A stretch of DNA of 64,000 nucleotides from Rhodospirillaceae bacterium (lineage in GTDB: Bacteria; Pseudomonadota; Alphaproteobacteria; UBA8366). Both the position numbers and the translations under genes were made by a program. Under the pieces are notes generated by a model. That model had not been told where the DNA came from and ran no database searches. It saw only the letters and a program-made list of their open reading frames with translations. Shown one piece after another: positions 1-8,353 of this stretch. The stretch is from positions 1 through 64,000 of the forward strand of contig PBOR01000040.1 in the NCBI GenBank assembly GCA_002724395.1, written 5' to 3'. Each line of letters starts with the position of its first letter. Within the stretch, counting starts at the first letter, position 1.

Positions 1-3
1 AGT

Positions 4-80
4 CGGGGAGTAGCTCAGCCTGGTAGAGCACTACGTTCGGGACGTAGGGGCCGGAGGTTCGAATCCTCTCTCCCCGACCA
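4..80 (+). tRNA. tRNA-Pro (anticodon CGG)
   Basis: A 77-nt cloverleaf with an encoded CCA tail. The acceptor strands CGGGGAG and CTCCCCG pair fully, the anticodon arm is CTACG-TTCGGGA-CGTAG, so the anticodon is CGG and reads the proline codon CCG, and the T arm is GGAGG-TTCGAAT-CCTCT. The discriminator base is A. It lies 76 bp upstream of phnA and is co-directional with it. Confidence 0.97.
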
Positions 81-156
81 GTTAATCTCCGCAATTTTCC
101 AGATCCAGTCATCGCAAATGTGGAGTAGATTTGGGACATAGATAAGGAGGAACAAG

Positions 157-1419
157 ATGACTGCGGCTTCTATCGAATTGAATGGAAAGTCCTATCTACC
201 GCCAAGTGAACCGCTAGTCGTGGTTTGTATCGATGGCGGCGACCCGGAATATATGAAACAGGGTATCAAAGACGGGATAATCCCTACTATTGAAGGCTTT
301 ATGAAAGATGGGTTTTACGACATTGCTCAGGGCTCTATGCCGAGTTTTACCTGTCCAAATAATATGTCCATCGTCACTGGCACGGAACCAGAAACCCACG
401 GTATTTCTGGTAATTTCTTCTTGGATCGAGAAACCGGTGAGCCGGTTGTTATGACCGGCCCGGAACTGCTTCGGGCGCGCTCACTCATGAGCGAATTTTC
501 GCGCCACGGCATTACCGTTGCTTCGGTGACCGCTAAGGATAAGCTTCGGACTCAGCTACAAAAAGGGATGGATATGTCAAATGGCTCGGTGAGCTTTTCT
601 TCCCAATATTCTGATCGTTGCTCAATGCAAGAAAACGGTATTGAGAATGTACTCGGTTTTGTAGATCAACCATTGCCGGACATGTATTCAGCAGAACTTT
701 CATTGTTTGCGCTTGATGCAGGAATAAAGTTGTTGGAGGAACGCCGTCCCAGCATCCTCTACCTATCCCTGACAGATTTTATCCAGCACTCGCACGCGCC
801 CGGCACGCCTGTGGCAGATCAATTTTACAAGGATATGGATGCACGATTTGCACGTATGCTGGAGTTGGGTGCAAATGTTGCGCTCACAGCTGATCATGGT
901 ATGGGAGACAAAGCGGATGAGCAGGGCGAGCCAAATGTGATTTGGCTTCAAGATGTCTTAGACGAAGTGTTGGGGAGCAATGCCGCTAAGGTGATCTGCC
1001 CGATCACGGATGCTTTTGTAGGCCACCATGGCGCATTAGGTGGCTTTGTCCGGGTTTATATCAACGGCAATACCCAGTCTGACGAAGTTATTGAAGTCGT
1101 AAGAAATATACCTGGCATTGAGAAATGTTGGACTGCGGAAGGTGCCGCTAAGGAATTGGAACAACCGCTGGACCGCGAGGGCGATGTTGCACTTGTGGGC
1201 GATAAGAAGACTGTAATCGGTGGTCGTGCTGTCGATCATGATTTGTCCGCATTGAAGGGTCATCGACTTAGAACCCATGGTAGTTTGCACGAAGCGGATG
1301 TACCGTTCGTTTTATCAAGGCCGTTGAAAGACGAGTATGCAAGACGCTGCGAGAATGGGCTGCGTAGTCACAACCTTTTTGAATTTGCCCTTAATGGCAC
1401 AGAGGAAGCAAACAAATGA
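157..1419 (+). CDS. phnA: Phosphonoacetate hydrolase
   Basis: Cleaves the C-P bond of phosphonoacetate to acetate and phosphate, the last step of the PhnW-PhnY-PhnA route for 2-aminoethylphosphonate. The 420-residue protein has the alkaline phosphatase/nucleotide pyrophosphatase fold signature: IDGGDP near residue 25 for the first metal aspartate, PSFTCPNN with the candidate nucleophile Thr65, [19 protein letters not shown] and GHHGALGG for the remaining zinc ligands. Length is normal for the family and there is no signal peptide. A strong SD site (AAGGAGG) precedes the ATG. The stop overlaps the ATG of a tiny ORF (ATGA), and phnW lies convergently downstream. No phnY or transporter is next to it. 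Confidence 0.93.
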
Positions 1420-1616
1420 TTACAAACAACTTAGACAGCATTTGTTACTATCTATGATGCACCGAGCACCCTATCTATCATTCTGGATTACTCGCTTTGT
1501 GATGTTAAGGTTGATGAGGTTATCAATTGTTGTGCGATTGCGAAAATTTTCTGGACCTAGATTCATTACGAGGCTACTGGCTTACATCCGTTACCGCCTG
1601 ACAACCTGGTTGTGGT
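1416..1616 (+). pseudogene. Possible unrecognised gene remnant between phnA and phnW
   Basis: The ATGA overlap at the phnA stop opens a 13-codon ORF (ends 1457). A one-base shift then allows a reading with ordinary protein-like composition, including DYSLCDVKVDEVI and, beyond a TAG, LHPLPPDNLVVVYEAIA. Such an overlap usually marks a downstream operon gene, so this may be a decayed third gene of the phosphonate cluster. I do not recognise the family, and chance reading through non-coding DNA is equally possible. Confidence 0.2.
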
Positions 1617-2762
1617 TTATGAGGCTATTGCCGCATTCCCCTCCAAAGGATTGAGGTTTGTGATCCCCATGTCAGTCAAGACAGTTTCTATTGCGGCCAA
1701 CGCTTCTTTAATGACCTGGCTGTCTAGTTTGCCGATACATCCGATGCGAAAGGATTCAACTTTCGTAAGCTTCCCTGGGTAAACAGAAAAACCTTTGTCG
1801 TTTAAGCGATCATAGAATTCGCCGAACTCAAAGTTTGGGTCGCCCGGCGTTAGTATGGTTACAATTATGGGCGCCTGAAGCGCGTCAGGTAGTAACGTTT
1901 GGAAACCAATTGCCCGTAATCCGGCAAGCAAAGTGCTGCAATTCGATTGATAGCGTGAATATCGGCCTGCTATTCCCCCTGCATCTTCAAATTCGTCGAG
2001 TGCTTGGTCAAAGGCGGCAATGACATGGGTTGGTGGCGTAAATCGCCATTGCCCGTTAGATTCCAGTGCCTGCCATTGGTCGTAAAGATCAAGGCTAAGG
2101 GAATGCGCATTCCCTTTACAAGTGGCCAAGAGAGATTCTCGTATTATGGCAAAGCCCATGCCCGGAACGCCTTCGAGGCATTTGTTTGCTGACGCGATAA
2201 CCGCATCGTATGGCACGCGCTCAGGGGCTAGATCGATGGCCCCAAAACTACTCATTGCATCGATTAATAAATACCTTCCACGGTCTGCTACGGTCCGTGC
2301 AATTTCTTCAATTGGGTTTAGAATTCCAGCCGTAGTCTCGCAATGGACCGCGACGACGTATTTAATATCGGACGATTCTGATAATTTAGCGGCAAGCGCC
2401 TCAACATTTACTGGCACATGTTCCGGCGTCTCGAGACATTCATGTGCTCGGCCAAGGTAATCGAGAATTTTAGCGATACGTGATCCATATGCGCCATTGA
2501 TTAAAACTAACGTCTTCTGATTTTTCGGAATTAGGGTGCCTAAAGTCGCCTCCACGGCAAATGTACCGCTTCCTTGAACCGGAACACAAACATGACTGTT
2601 TGCAACCCTCGCTATCTTCAGAAGTCGTCCACGGATGCGTGAATTCATTTCAACAAACGCGCTATCGCGTGATCCATAATCTCTTAGCATAGCTTCTTTT
2701 GTTTCAGCGGATGTTGTTAACGGGCCCGGGGTCAGGAGCCATGGATCTTGTCTTTCTGTCAT
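1617..2762 (-). CDS. phnW: 2-aminoethylphosphonate-pyruvate transaminase
   Basis: A PLP-dependent class V aminotransferase converting 2-aminoethylphosphonate and pyruvate to phosphonoacetaldehyde and alanine. The 381-residue protein starts LLTPGPLTTS, which is typical of PhnW, and has a PLP-phosphate loop (QGSGTFAVEA), Asp168 in LLIDAMSSFG for the pyridine nitrogen, and the Schiff-base lysine Lys194 in SANKCLEG. It is convergent with phnA, so the two genes of one pathway do not share a promoter here. The aldehyde product would need a PhnY dehydrogenase or PhnX hydrolase, neither of which is visible nearby. Confidence 0.92.
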   Translation of the reverse strand: MTERQDPWLLTPGPLTTSAETKEAMLRDYGSRDSAFVEMNSRIRGRLLKIARVANSHVCVPVQGSGTFAVEATLGTLIPKNQKTLVLINGAYGSRIAKILDYLGRAHECLETPEHVPVNVEALAAKLSESSDIKYVVAVHCETTAGILNPIEEIARTVADRGRYLLIDAMSSFGAIDLAPERVPYDAVIASANKCLEGVPGMGFAIIRESLLATCKGNAHSLSLDLYDQWQALESNGQWRFTPPTHVIAAFDQALDEFEDAGGIAGRYSRYQSNCSTLLAGLRAIGFQTLLPDALQAPIIVTILTPGDPNFEFGEFYDRLNDKGFSVYPGKLTKVESFRIGCIGKLDSQVIKEALAAIETVLTDMGITNLNPLEGNAAIAS

Positions 2763-3161
2763 TATTTAAGCCGTTCGGTTGGGTTTAAAGTTTTGCTAAT
2801 AGTAAAATGGTGACTAGATTTAGCAGCGTGCGAAACCGTACTTTCTATCCGATTTGTAGAGAAAAATAATGTGTTATAGGGAATTATTATCCTTTTATCT
2901 CCTACTAATATATGGTGGTTCCTATGGTGCGACAACGCAACTAGGTTCACCTAACACAGAATTAGGGCAAGCGGGTGCATTTGACTTTCGTACACTTACC
3001 AAGTCGGGAAAGGGATACTAAACCTTATGGCGATATTGCGGCTGCTGGAAGTTTGACTTTGAATCAAACCATTGCGGAAAGATAATTGATTTGGCCGAAC
3101 ATATTTATGGTCGAGCTGGTTAATATCCATTTTTCACGGGTATTAATAAAGGGATTTTATA
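2763..3161. other. 399-bp intergenic region between phnW and the peroxiredoxin gene
   Basis: This should hold the divergent promoters of phnW and the peroxiredoxin gene. AT-rich at the phnW end. Near 3030-3120 two frames give short protein-like stretches (AAAGSLTLNQTIAER, then IIDLAEHIYGRAG before a TAA), which could be the tail of a frameshifted relic, but I do not recognise it. No tRNA, strong terminator or operator was seen. Confidence 0.4.
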
Positions 3162-3626
3162 ATGCCCCTCGGTATTGGTGATACGCTTCTTGACATGACA
3201 TTCTTAGCAGATGGTGGACGTGAGGTTTCAACAGCATCACTACAAGGGCAAAAGCTGGTCCTTTATTTTTACCCGAAGGATAATACGTCGGGTTGCACAG
3301 CTGAAGCTTGCGACTTTCGTGATAGTTTAAAAGATTTTAATAATGCGAACACCACAGTTATTGGAGTATCCAGAGATAGCGTTCGCAAGCATGATAATTT
3401 TAAAGCAAAGAATAATCTGCCATTTCAACTCATCGCCGATGAAGGCGGCGCGCTCTGCGATTTGTTCGGTGTATGGAAGGAAAAAAAACTTTATGGCCGT
3501 ACCTATATGGGTATTGAACGATCGACCTTCTTGATAAATGAGACAGGGGTGGTATGTGAAGCCTGGCGGAAAGTGCGCATCAAAGGCCATGTGGCGTCGG
3601 TTTTAGCGGCTTCGCAGGCGCTCTAA
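3162..3626 (+). CDS. bcp: Peroxiredoxin, BCP/PrxQ type
   Basis: Thioredoxin-dependent peroxidase that reduces hydrogen peroxide and organic hydroperoxides in the cytoplasm. The 154 residues cover the AhpC/TSA fold. The peroxidatic Cys45 lies in TSGCTAEAC and the resolving Cys50 sits five residues later, the atypical two-Cys arrangement of BCP proteins; the FYPKDNT motif precedes them and GIERSTFLI supplies the conserved arginine. An AAAGGGA SD site lies upstream of the ATG. It is followed after about 100 bp by a DMT transporter on the same strand, with no obvious functional link. Confidence 0.93.
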   Translation: MPLGIGDTLLDMTFLADGGREVSTASLQGQKLVLYFYPKDNTSGCTAEACDFRDSLKDFNNANTTVIGVSRDSVRKHDNFKAKNNLPFQLIADEGGALCDLFGVWKEKKLYGRTYMGIERSTFLINETGVVCEAWRKVRIKGHVASVLAASQAL

Positions 3627-3724
3627 TTTCTGTCGGTTAGTTCCTTATGTCGACGACTAAGCGCTGAAAGGCTAGACATTGCGGACAAACATAATGTTTC
3701 CGTCCTTTACGCGAGTAGATTTCT

Positions 3725-4627
3725 ATGGCACCGCTTACATCCCAGCTTAAAGGGATTCTCTTTCTTATTATTTCTGGTGCTATCCTATCCTTTACCGACG
3801 GGCTCGCGAAATATCTGACTGGGCGACTGGTTATTGGTGAGATTATTTTTTTTCGTGCGTGTTTTGTATTTGTCCCGGTTGTCATAATGATTTGGTGGCG
3901 TGGTGGGTTGTCATCGCTAAGGGTTAATAGTTGGCGCTTCCAAGGTGCTCGCGCCGTCTGTGTCGTCGTCACAACTTTTATGTTCTTGGGAGCAACTAGA
4001 TATTTACCATTGGCCGATGCAATTGCGATCCTTTTTGCATCGCCGATTTTTATCACAGCAATGGCGCCCTTTGCGCTGGGTGAACAAGTTGGTTGGCGAC
4101 GTTGGACCGCTGTCTTAGTTGGGTTTGGTGGTGTACTTTTGATGATTCGGCCCGGAAGCAATCCATTAGTTTGGTCGGCGATGTTGGTTTTGGGTGCGAC
4201 ATTTGTGCTTTCTATCCGCGATATCATTACGCGACGGATGTCGGGAACAGAGTCTACAAGTGCTATTATGGCGGTGTCGACCGGGTCTATCTTGCTCTGT
4301 GGCTTGATTACTTTGCCACTTAGCTACCTTACAACAGGTATTGGGGCGTGGCGAATGCCAACACTAGAGGAATTCGGCCTCTTGGCGCTGACTGGCACTC
4401 TGCAAGGTGTAGGTCAGTATTTTATGGTCACAGCATTTCTTCTTGCGGAAGCGGTGGTGGTTGTTCCGTTCCGATATTTTTCGCTGATATTCGCGGTGCT
4501 TTTCGGTTATCTACTATTCGGCGATGTGCCGGATCCTATGATGTTTTCCGGTGCAGCCGTAGTCGTTGGCAGTGGGCTCTATATTTTTCAGCGAGAAGTG
4601 CGTATGGCTAAGCTGTCAAAAACCTAA
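3725..4627 (+). CDS. DMT-superfamily (EamA) transporter
   Basis: A 300-residue inner-membrane protein with about ten hydrophobic segments in two EamA repeats, the architecture of drug/metabolite transporters. The substrate cannot be told. The boxes ADAIAILFASP and GWRRWTAVLVGF match the same positions in the second DMT protein of this window (23847-24767, ATALAFTAP and GLRRWTAIAIGF), so the two are paralogs of one subfamily that includes S-adenosylmethionine and riboflavin carriers. The next gene, on the other strand, ends only 2 bp away, so transcription converges here. Confidence 0.88.
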   Translation: MAPLTSQLKGILFLIISGAILSFTDGLAKYLTGRLVIGEIIFFRACFVFVPVVIMIWWRGGLSSLRVNSWRFQGARAVCVVVTTFMFLGATRYLPLADAIAILFASPIFITAMAPFALGEQVGWRRWTAVLVGFGGVLLMIRPGSNPLVWSAMLVLGATFVLSIRDIITRRMSGTESTSAIMAVSTGSILLCGLITLPLSYLTTGIGAWRMPTLEEFGLLALTGTLQGVGQYFMVTAFLLAEAVVVVPFRYFSLIFAVLFGYLLFGDVPDPMMFSGAAVVVGSGLYIFQREVRMAKLSKT

Positions 4628-4629
4628 CT

Positions 4630-5655
4630 CTAATAAGCCCGTTCAATAGCGAAATCGATGGCTTCCAGCATGGCATCCTTCATCGGACAATCACGGAACA
4701 GCCCAAGTGCATCTCGGGCGATGGAACCGTAGTGGCGTGCACGATCGACCGTATCATGCAAAGCATTGTATTTATCCATAAGTGCCATGGCATGCAGCAA
4801 GTCGCCGTCGTTCTGATCTAAATCTTCGAGTGTGCGACACCAGAAAACTCGCTCCTCGTCATTGCCGCGGCGCCAGGCAAGTACGACGGGCAGGCTGATT
4901 TTACCTTCCCGAAAATCGTCACCCACCGTCTTACCAAGGGCTTTTTCGTCTGCAGAATAATCGAGCACATCATCTATCAGTTGAAAGGCGATGCCGAGAT
5001 TCATGCCGTAACTTTCAAGTGCCTGTTCTTCAGCCTGCGGGCGCTCTGCAACTACAGCACCAACGCTCGCGGCGGCAGCAAACAGGGTCGCAGTCTTGGC
5101 CCTGATAACATCTAGATAGGCTTCTTCGCTAGTCTTGGTGTCGTTTGTGGTTAGCAACTGCATGACCTCACCTTCAGCAATTAATGCAGAAGCATCTGAT
5201 AGGATTTTCAGAATGCGTAATGAGCCGTCGGCGACCATAATTTGAAAGGCTCGCGAAAACAAAAAGTCACCAACCAGCACTGAGGCTTGATTTCCCCAAA
5301 CCGCATTGGCGCTGTCCTTGCCGCGACGCAACATCGATTCATCCACTACATCGTCATGCAGAAGCGTTGCTGTGTGGATGAACTCAACACAGGTCGCAAG
5401 TCCAATATGTCGATCACCCTCATAACCACATAGTTTAGCTGCAGCGAGTGTCAGAAGAGGGCGCAGGCGTTTCCCGCCTGATGCTACAATATGCCCTGCC
5501 AATTGCGGAATTAGAGAGACTGGGCTGTTCATGCTTTCCACGATAAGTCGATTGACCCGATGCAAGTCCTTGCCGGCAAGAGCTAGCATGTTGTCTAATG
5601 ATGGCTCGGTCGATTGTCTACGCCGAGAACTCTCGAGATTGACGATGGTACCCAC
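4630..5655 (-). CDS. ispB: Polyprenyl (octa/decaprenyl) diphosphate synthase
   Basis: A trans-isoprenyl chain elongase that makes the ubiquinone side chain; alphaproteobacteria usually make Q10, so a decaprenyl product (DdsA) is likely but not provable here. The 341-residue protein has the GGKRLRP box, the first Asp-rich motif DDVVD (101-105) and the second QLIDDVLD (228-232). The start is a GTG with an upstream AAAGG. It is divergent from the DUF2007-methyltransferase gene, an arrangement I associate with Rhodospirillales-like genomes. Confidence 0.92.
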   Translation of the reverse strand: MGTIVNLESSRRRQSTEPSLDNMLALAGKDLHRVNRLIVESMNSPVSLIPQLAGHIVASGGKRLRPLLTLAAAKLCGYEGDRHIGLATCVEFIHTATLLHDDVVDESMLRRGKDSANAVWGNQASVLVGDFLFSRAFQIMVADGSLRILKILSDASALIAEGEVMQLLTTNDTKTSEEAYLDVIRAKTATLFAAAASVGAVVAERPQAEEQALESYGMNLGIAFQLIDDVLDYSADEKALGKTVGDDFREGKISLPVVLAWRRGNDEERVFWCRTLEDLDQNDGDLLHAMALMDKYNALHDTVDRARHYGSIARDALGLFRDCPMKDAMLEAIDFAIERAY

Positions 5656-5758
5656 CCGGTTGCGCCTTTCTTCTAACTAGCACACTTCGTGATTATGAGC
5701 ATAAAGTACGGCGGTGGCCGGTCAAGTCCGGCAAATTGCCTCACTGGTTAGGAGTTGT

Positions 5759-6712
5759 ATGCGAGAAATTTTACGTAGTAACGATGTAGTCTACCTGTCT
5801 TGGGTTTCCGCGCTATTAGCGGATTCTGGCATAGAGGCGGTTATTCTGGATTTACATATGAGCGTTATGGAGGGTTCGATTTCGGCAATCCCGCGCCGCA
5901 TGATGGTAAATGACGACCAGTATGAGGAAGCAATGACGCTGGTTAAAGCTGCGGAGCGAGAGTTTTCCAGAAAGCCTGACTTCTTGCTAAATGGCCGTGT
6001 TGTACTTCATCAGCCCAAAACCGGGTACCGTTCGGCTATCGACCCAGTTATGTTGGCCGCAGCGGTGTGCGAGAAGCCGGTGGGGAAAGTCTTGGATATA
6101 GGTTGCGGTGTTGGGACTGCAGCGCTGTGTTACGCCTATCGCGTTCCCGGTAATCGCGTTATGGCATTGGAGGAGCAACCAAAGATGGCGGCACTAGCGC
6201 GAGAAAATGTTGCTGCCAACGGTTTGGACAACCGGATTACTATTGTCGAAGGTGATCTTCTGGACGCACCGAAAGTGCTAGAACCTGGTTCGTTCCAGCA
6301 TGTAATGGCGAACCCGCCCTATGTCGCCGCTGCGCAGGCCGATCCGTCCATGGATCTCGTGCGCGCAGCAAGCCACGTAGAAGGGCATGCCGGACTTGCC
6401 GATTGGATATCATTCGCCCACGCTCGGTTAGTACACAAGGGCTCCCTAACATTAATCTATGACCCGCGGCGGTTAGACGAACTGATGGAGGCTCTTAGGG
6501 GAAGTTTCGGCGGCGTGATAGTATTTCCACTTTGGCCATCAATAGGTCCGGAACAGAGTGGTAAAGATGCAAAACGAATTATCGTACAAGCTCGAAAAGG
6601 CGTGCGGACACCGGCACGGATATGCACCGGGCTTGTTTTGCATGAGGCCGATGGTTCTTATACCTCTGCAGCTGAACGGATTTTACGTAATGGAGAGGCC
6701 CTTAGGCTATGA
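5759..6712 (+). CDS. DUF2007 domain fused to TrmN6-like methyltransferase
   Basis: Residues 1 to about 70 match the DUF2007 putative signal-transducing fold (YLSWVSALLADSGIEAV, then RRMMVNDDQYEEA). The rest is a class I SAM-dependent methyltransferase with the binding loop VLDIGCGVGTAAL and the NPPY catalytic motif (VMANPPYV) of N6-adenine methyltransferases such as tRNA1(Val) A37 methylase TrmN6. In related genomes I would expect two adjacent genes; here the frame runs through without a stop. The ORF track begins at 5714, but ATG 5759 has TTAGGAG just upstream and begins at the DUF2007 domain, so I prefer it. The exact RNA target is inferred. Confidence 0.85.
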   Translation: MREILRSNDVVYLSWVSALLADSGIEAVILDLHMSVMEGSISAIPRRMMVNDDQYEEAMTLVKAAEREFSRKPDFLLNGRVVLHQPKTGYRSAIDPVMLAAAVCEKPVGKVLDIGCGVGTAALCYAYRVPGNRVMALEEQPKMAALARENVAANGLDNRITIVEGDLLDAPKVLEPGSFQHVMANPPYVAAAQADPSMDLVRAASHVEGHAGLADWISFAHARLVHKGSLTLIYDPRRLDELMEALRGSFGGVIVFPLWPSIGPEQSGKDAKRIIVQARKGVRTPARICTGLVLHEADGSYTSAAERILRNGEALRL

Positions 6713-6745
6713 TAGGCTAACGCGCTTGAAGTTAGAGAGAGTGGC

Positions 6746-7119
6746 ATGAGTATTTGTAAAATATATCGTCCAGTCATCTGAAGGAAAGTAGGGCTGTAGG
6801 TGATGGTGCAAATTTAATTTATATTATGTATTTAGTTGTAAGAGCGGTGCGAATAAGCGTTCTCGTCGGGGTGATTGAGGGCTATGTCAAAAAAGGCGAT
6901 GTACCGGTATGGCTTGACTCCCACTCACGGTTCCAAATTCGGGTTTTTAAGAAGGCAATCCTTTGAATGATCATCGGTTTCGTAACCACCTTTTTACTTA
7001 TTAGGTTTGTCATACTTTTATTCATAATAATTTGGTGGATTGTACGTTGCGTGAAGGGTATGCAAGCTTTCAATAGAGGCGAGCCGCATCCGAACCCGAT
7101 GTCTCGGATGTTAATCTAA
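6746..7119 (+). pseudogene. DUF4870-type membrane protein, broken by frameshift and stop
   Basis: Too short for the ORF track. One frame from about 6760 to 7119 reads as a complete small membrane protein of the DUF4870-like family: IYIMYLVVRAV, GYVKKGDVPVWL, DSHSRFQIR, then a TGA at 6964-6966, MIIGFVTTFLLIRFVILLFI, IWWIVRCVKGMQAFNRGEP and HPNP near the end. Family members have uninterrupted sequence here (RFQIRTFW, then a membrane segment, then a WWIVRCVKG-like box). The likely original ATG at 6746 is in another frame and stops after 11 codons, so at least one frameshift and one nonsense change are needed. It lies between the methyltransferase and the S49 peptidase. No transposon remnant is visible. 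Confidence 0.75.
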
Positions 7120-7175
7120 AAAATTAAGTAAGTTTCCTCTTGGAGTGTAATGTTTGTCGCACTACATAAGATGCC

Positions 7176-8048
7176 ATGATAAAAAAACAAAAATCCAGTT
7201 GGCTTGCGAAAGTTCCGTTTATAGGTTCGCGTCTCAGTAGATTGAGAAAGAAGCCCCGCGTTGCGGTGCTGCAGCTTTCTGGCGTCATCGGCGAAGCGGG
7301 AATAATGCGGCGTGGTGGATTAAACCTCGCTGATCTTGAGGATAACATTGAGCAGGCTTTTGACATTCCGAGGCTTAAAGCCGTAGCTATTTGTATTAAT
7401 TCGCCCGGCGGGTCACCCGTGCAATCTGCACTGATTGCCGGACGTATACGTGAATTGGCCAAAGAAAAGAAAGTACGCGTTTACGCATTTTGTGACGATG
7501 TGGCGGCTTCCGGTGGTTATTGGCTCGCATGCGCGGCAGATGAAATTTATGCAAATGGAGCTTCCATAGTTGGCTCAATCGGTGTTATTTCGGCCAGTTT
7601 CGGATTTCCTGAGTTGATGAAACGATTGGGGGTGGAGCGGCGCGTTTATACGGCAGGGGAGAATAAGCGTCGACTTGACCCTTTTTTGCCTGAAAATAGG
7701 AAGGACGTGACCCATCTGAAATCGTTGCAAAAGGATTTGCACGCACAGTTTAAATCCTATGTACAGGAGCGGCGAGGGAAACGCCTGAAAGGGCCAGATA
7801 AGGTTCTATTTAGTGGTGATTTTTGGAGCGGCACAAAGGGTTTAGAGCTTGGTTTGGTGGATGGTCTTGGCGATTTTCGTTCCGTTATGCGCAAGAAGTT
7901 TGGCAATGATGTCCGATTTTATCCAATTGAAGAAAAAAAGGGATTCCTGGCCAAGCGTCTGGGTATGTCGGTCAAGTCAGAGCATTGGGCTGATGATTTG
8001 GTAGGTGCTATCGAAGAACGTGCTTTTTGGAATCGTTACGGACTTTAG
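7176..8048 (+). CDS. S49-family (SppA-like) peptidase
   Basis: A Ser-Lys dyad peptidase related to signal peptide peptidase SppA, which digests cleaved signal peptides and membrane protein fragments. The 290-residue protein is the short, single-domain type. The nucleophile is Ser112 in VAASGGYWLA and the general base is Lys164 in TAGENKRRLDP; INSPGGS near residue 75 forms the oxyanion region. No convincing transmembrane anchor is present at the N terminus, only a basic amphipathic stretch, unlike classical SppA. It sits upstream of glyQS, a neighbourhood I recognise from Rhodospirillales-like genomes. Confidence 0.9.
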   Translation: MIKKQKSSWLAKVPFIGSRLSRLRKKPRVAVLQLSGVIGEAGIMRRGGLNLADLEDNIEQAFDIPRLKAVAICINSPGGSPVQSALIAGRIRELAKEKKVRVYAFCDDVAASGGYWLACAADEIYANGASIVGSIGVISASFGFPELMKRLGVERRVYTAGENKRRLDPFLPENRKDVTHLKSLQKDLHAQFKSYVQERRGKRLKGPDKVLFSGDFWSGTKGLELGLVDGLGDFRSVMRKKFGNDVRFYPIEEKKGFLAKRLGMSVKSEHWADDLVGAIEERAFWNRYGL

Positions 8049-8075
8049 GCATTATCTGGTACCATCTTTCTCAAT

Positions 8076-8273
8076 ATGATTAGTGTCGGTAAACTTGCTC
8101 TCCTCATCGCAATTATATTGGTTGTGTTGATTGGGTTGCGACTATTTGGTCGCCGCAAAACAAGCTCAAAGGCGGAGGGCCGTATTGCGGATACCGTTCG
8201 ATGCAAAATTTGCGGTATATATATTCCTAAATCCGGTGTAAGCCCTTGTGATCGTATTGGTTGCCCTTATTGA
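8076..8273 (+). CDS. Small membrane protein with C-terminal Cys motif (PP0621-like)
   Basis: A 65-residue protein with one N-terminal hydrophobic segment (LLIAIILVVLIGLRLFG), a basic linker and a C-terminal CKICGIYIPKSG box followed by two more cysteines (PCDRIGC). This resembles the PP0621-type small proteins of proteobacteria, in which a CxxC-containing tail may bind zinc; no function is established. It starts 27 bp after the peptidase gene and precedes glyQ on the same strand, so it is probably co-transcribed with them. Confidence 0.7.
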   Translation: MISVGKLALLIAIILVVLIGLRLFGRRKTSSKAEGRIADTVRCKICGIYIPKSGVSPCDRIGCPY

Positions 8274-8353
8274 CCGGGATTAGGGTGACCCCTAATTTGT
8301 CCTGAATAATGCACTGCACCATTTGCGCATTGCTTTGATGATTGGTCTTTAGC

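Noticed and set aside
1337-1654. 105-residue plus-strand ORF between phnA and phnW
   Set aside because: It overlaps the ends of both conserved genes and its product is Arg/Leu-rich with no recognisable domain.
3637-4227. 196-residue minus-strand ORF inside the first DMT transporter
   Set aside because: Antisense to a well-supported membrane protein, with Thr/Lys/Pro-rich shadow composition.
6961-7000. In-frame TGA of the DUF4870-type gene as a selenocysteine codon, since selABC is present and a short GGTT-TCGT-AACC stem follows
   Set aside because: The stem is only four base pairs, the family has no cysteine at this position, and the N-terminal part also needs a frameshift. Decay is the simpler reading.
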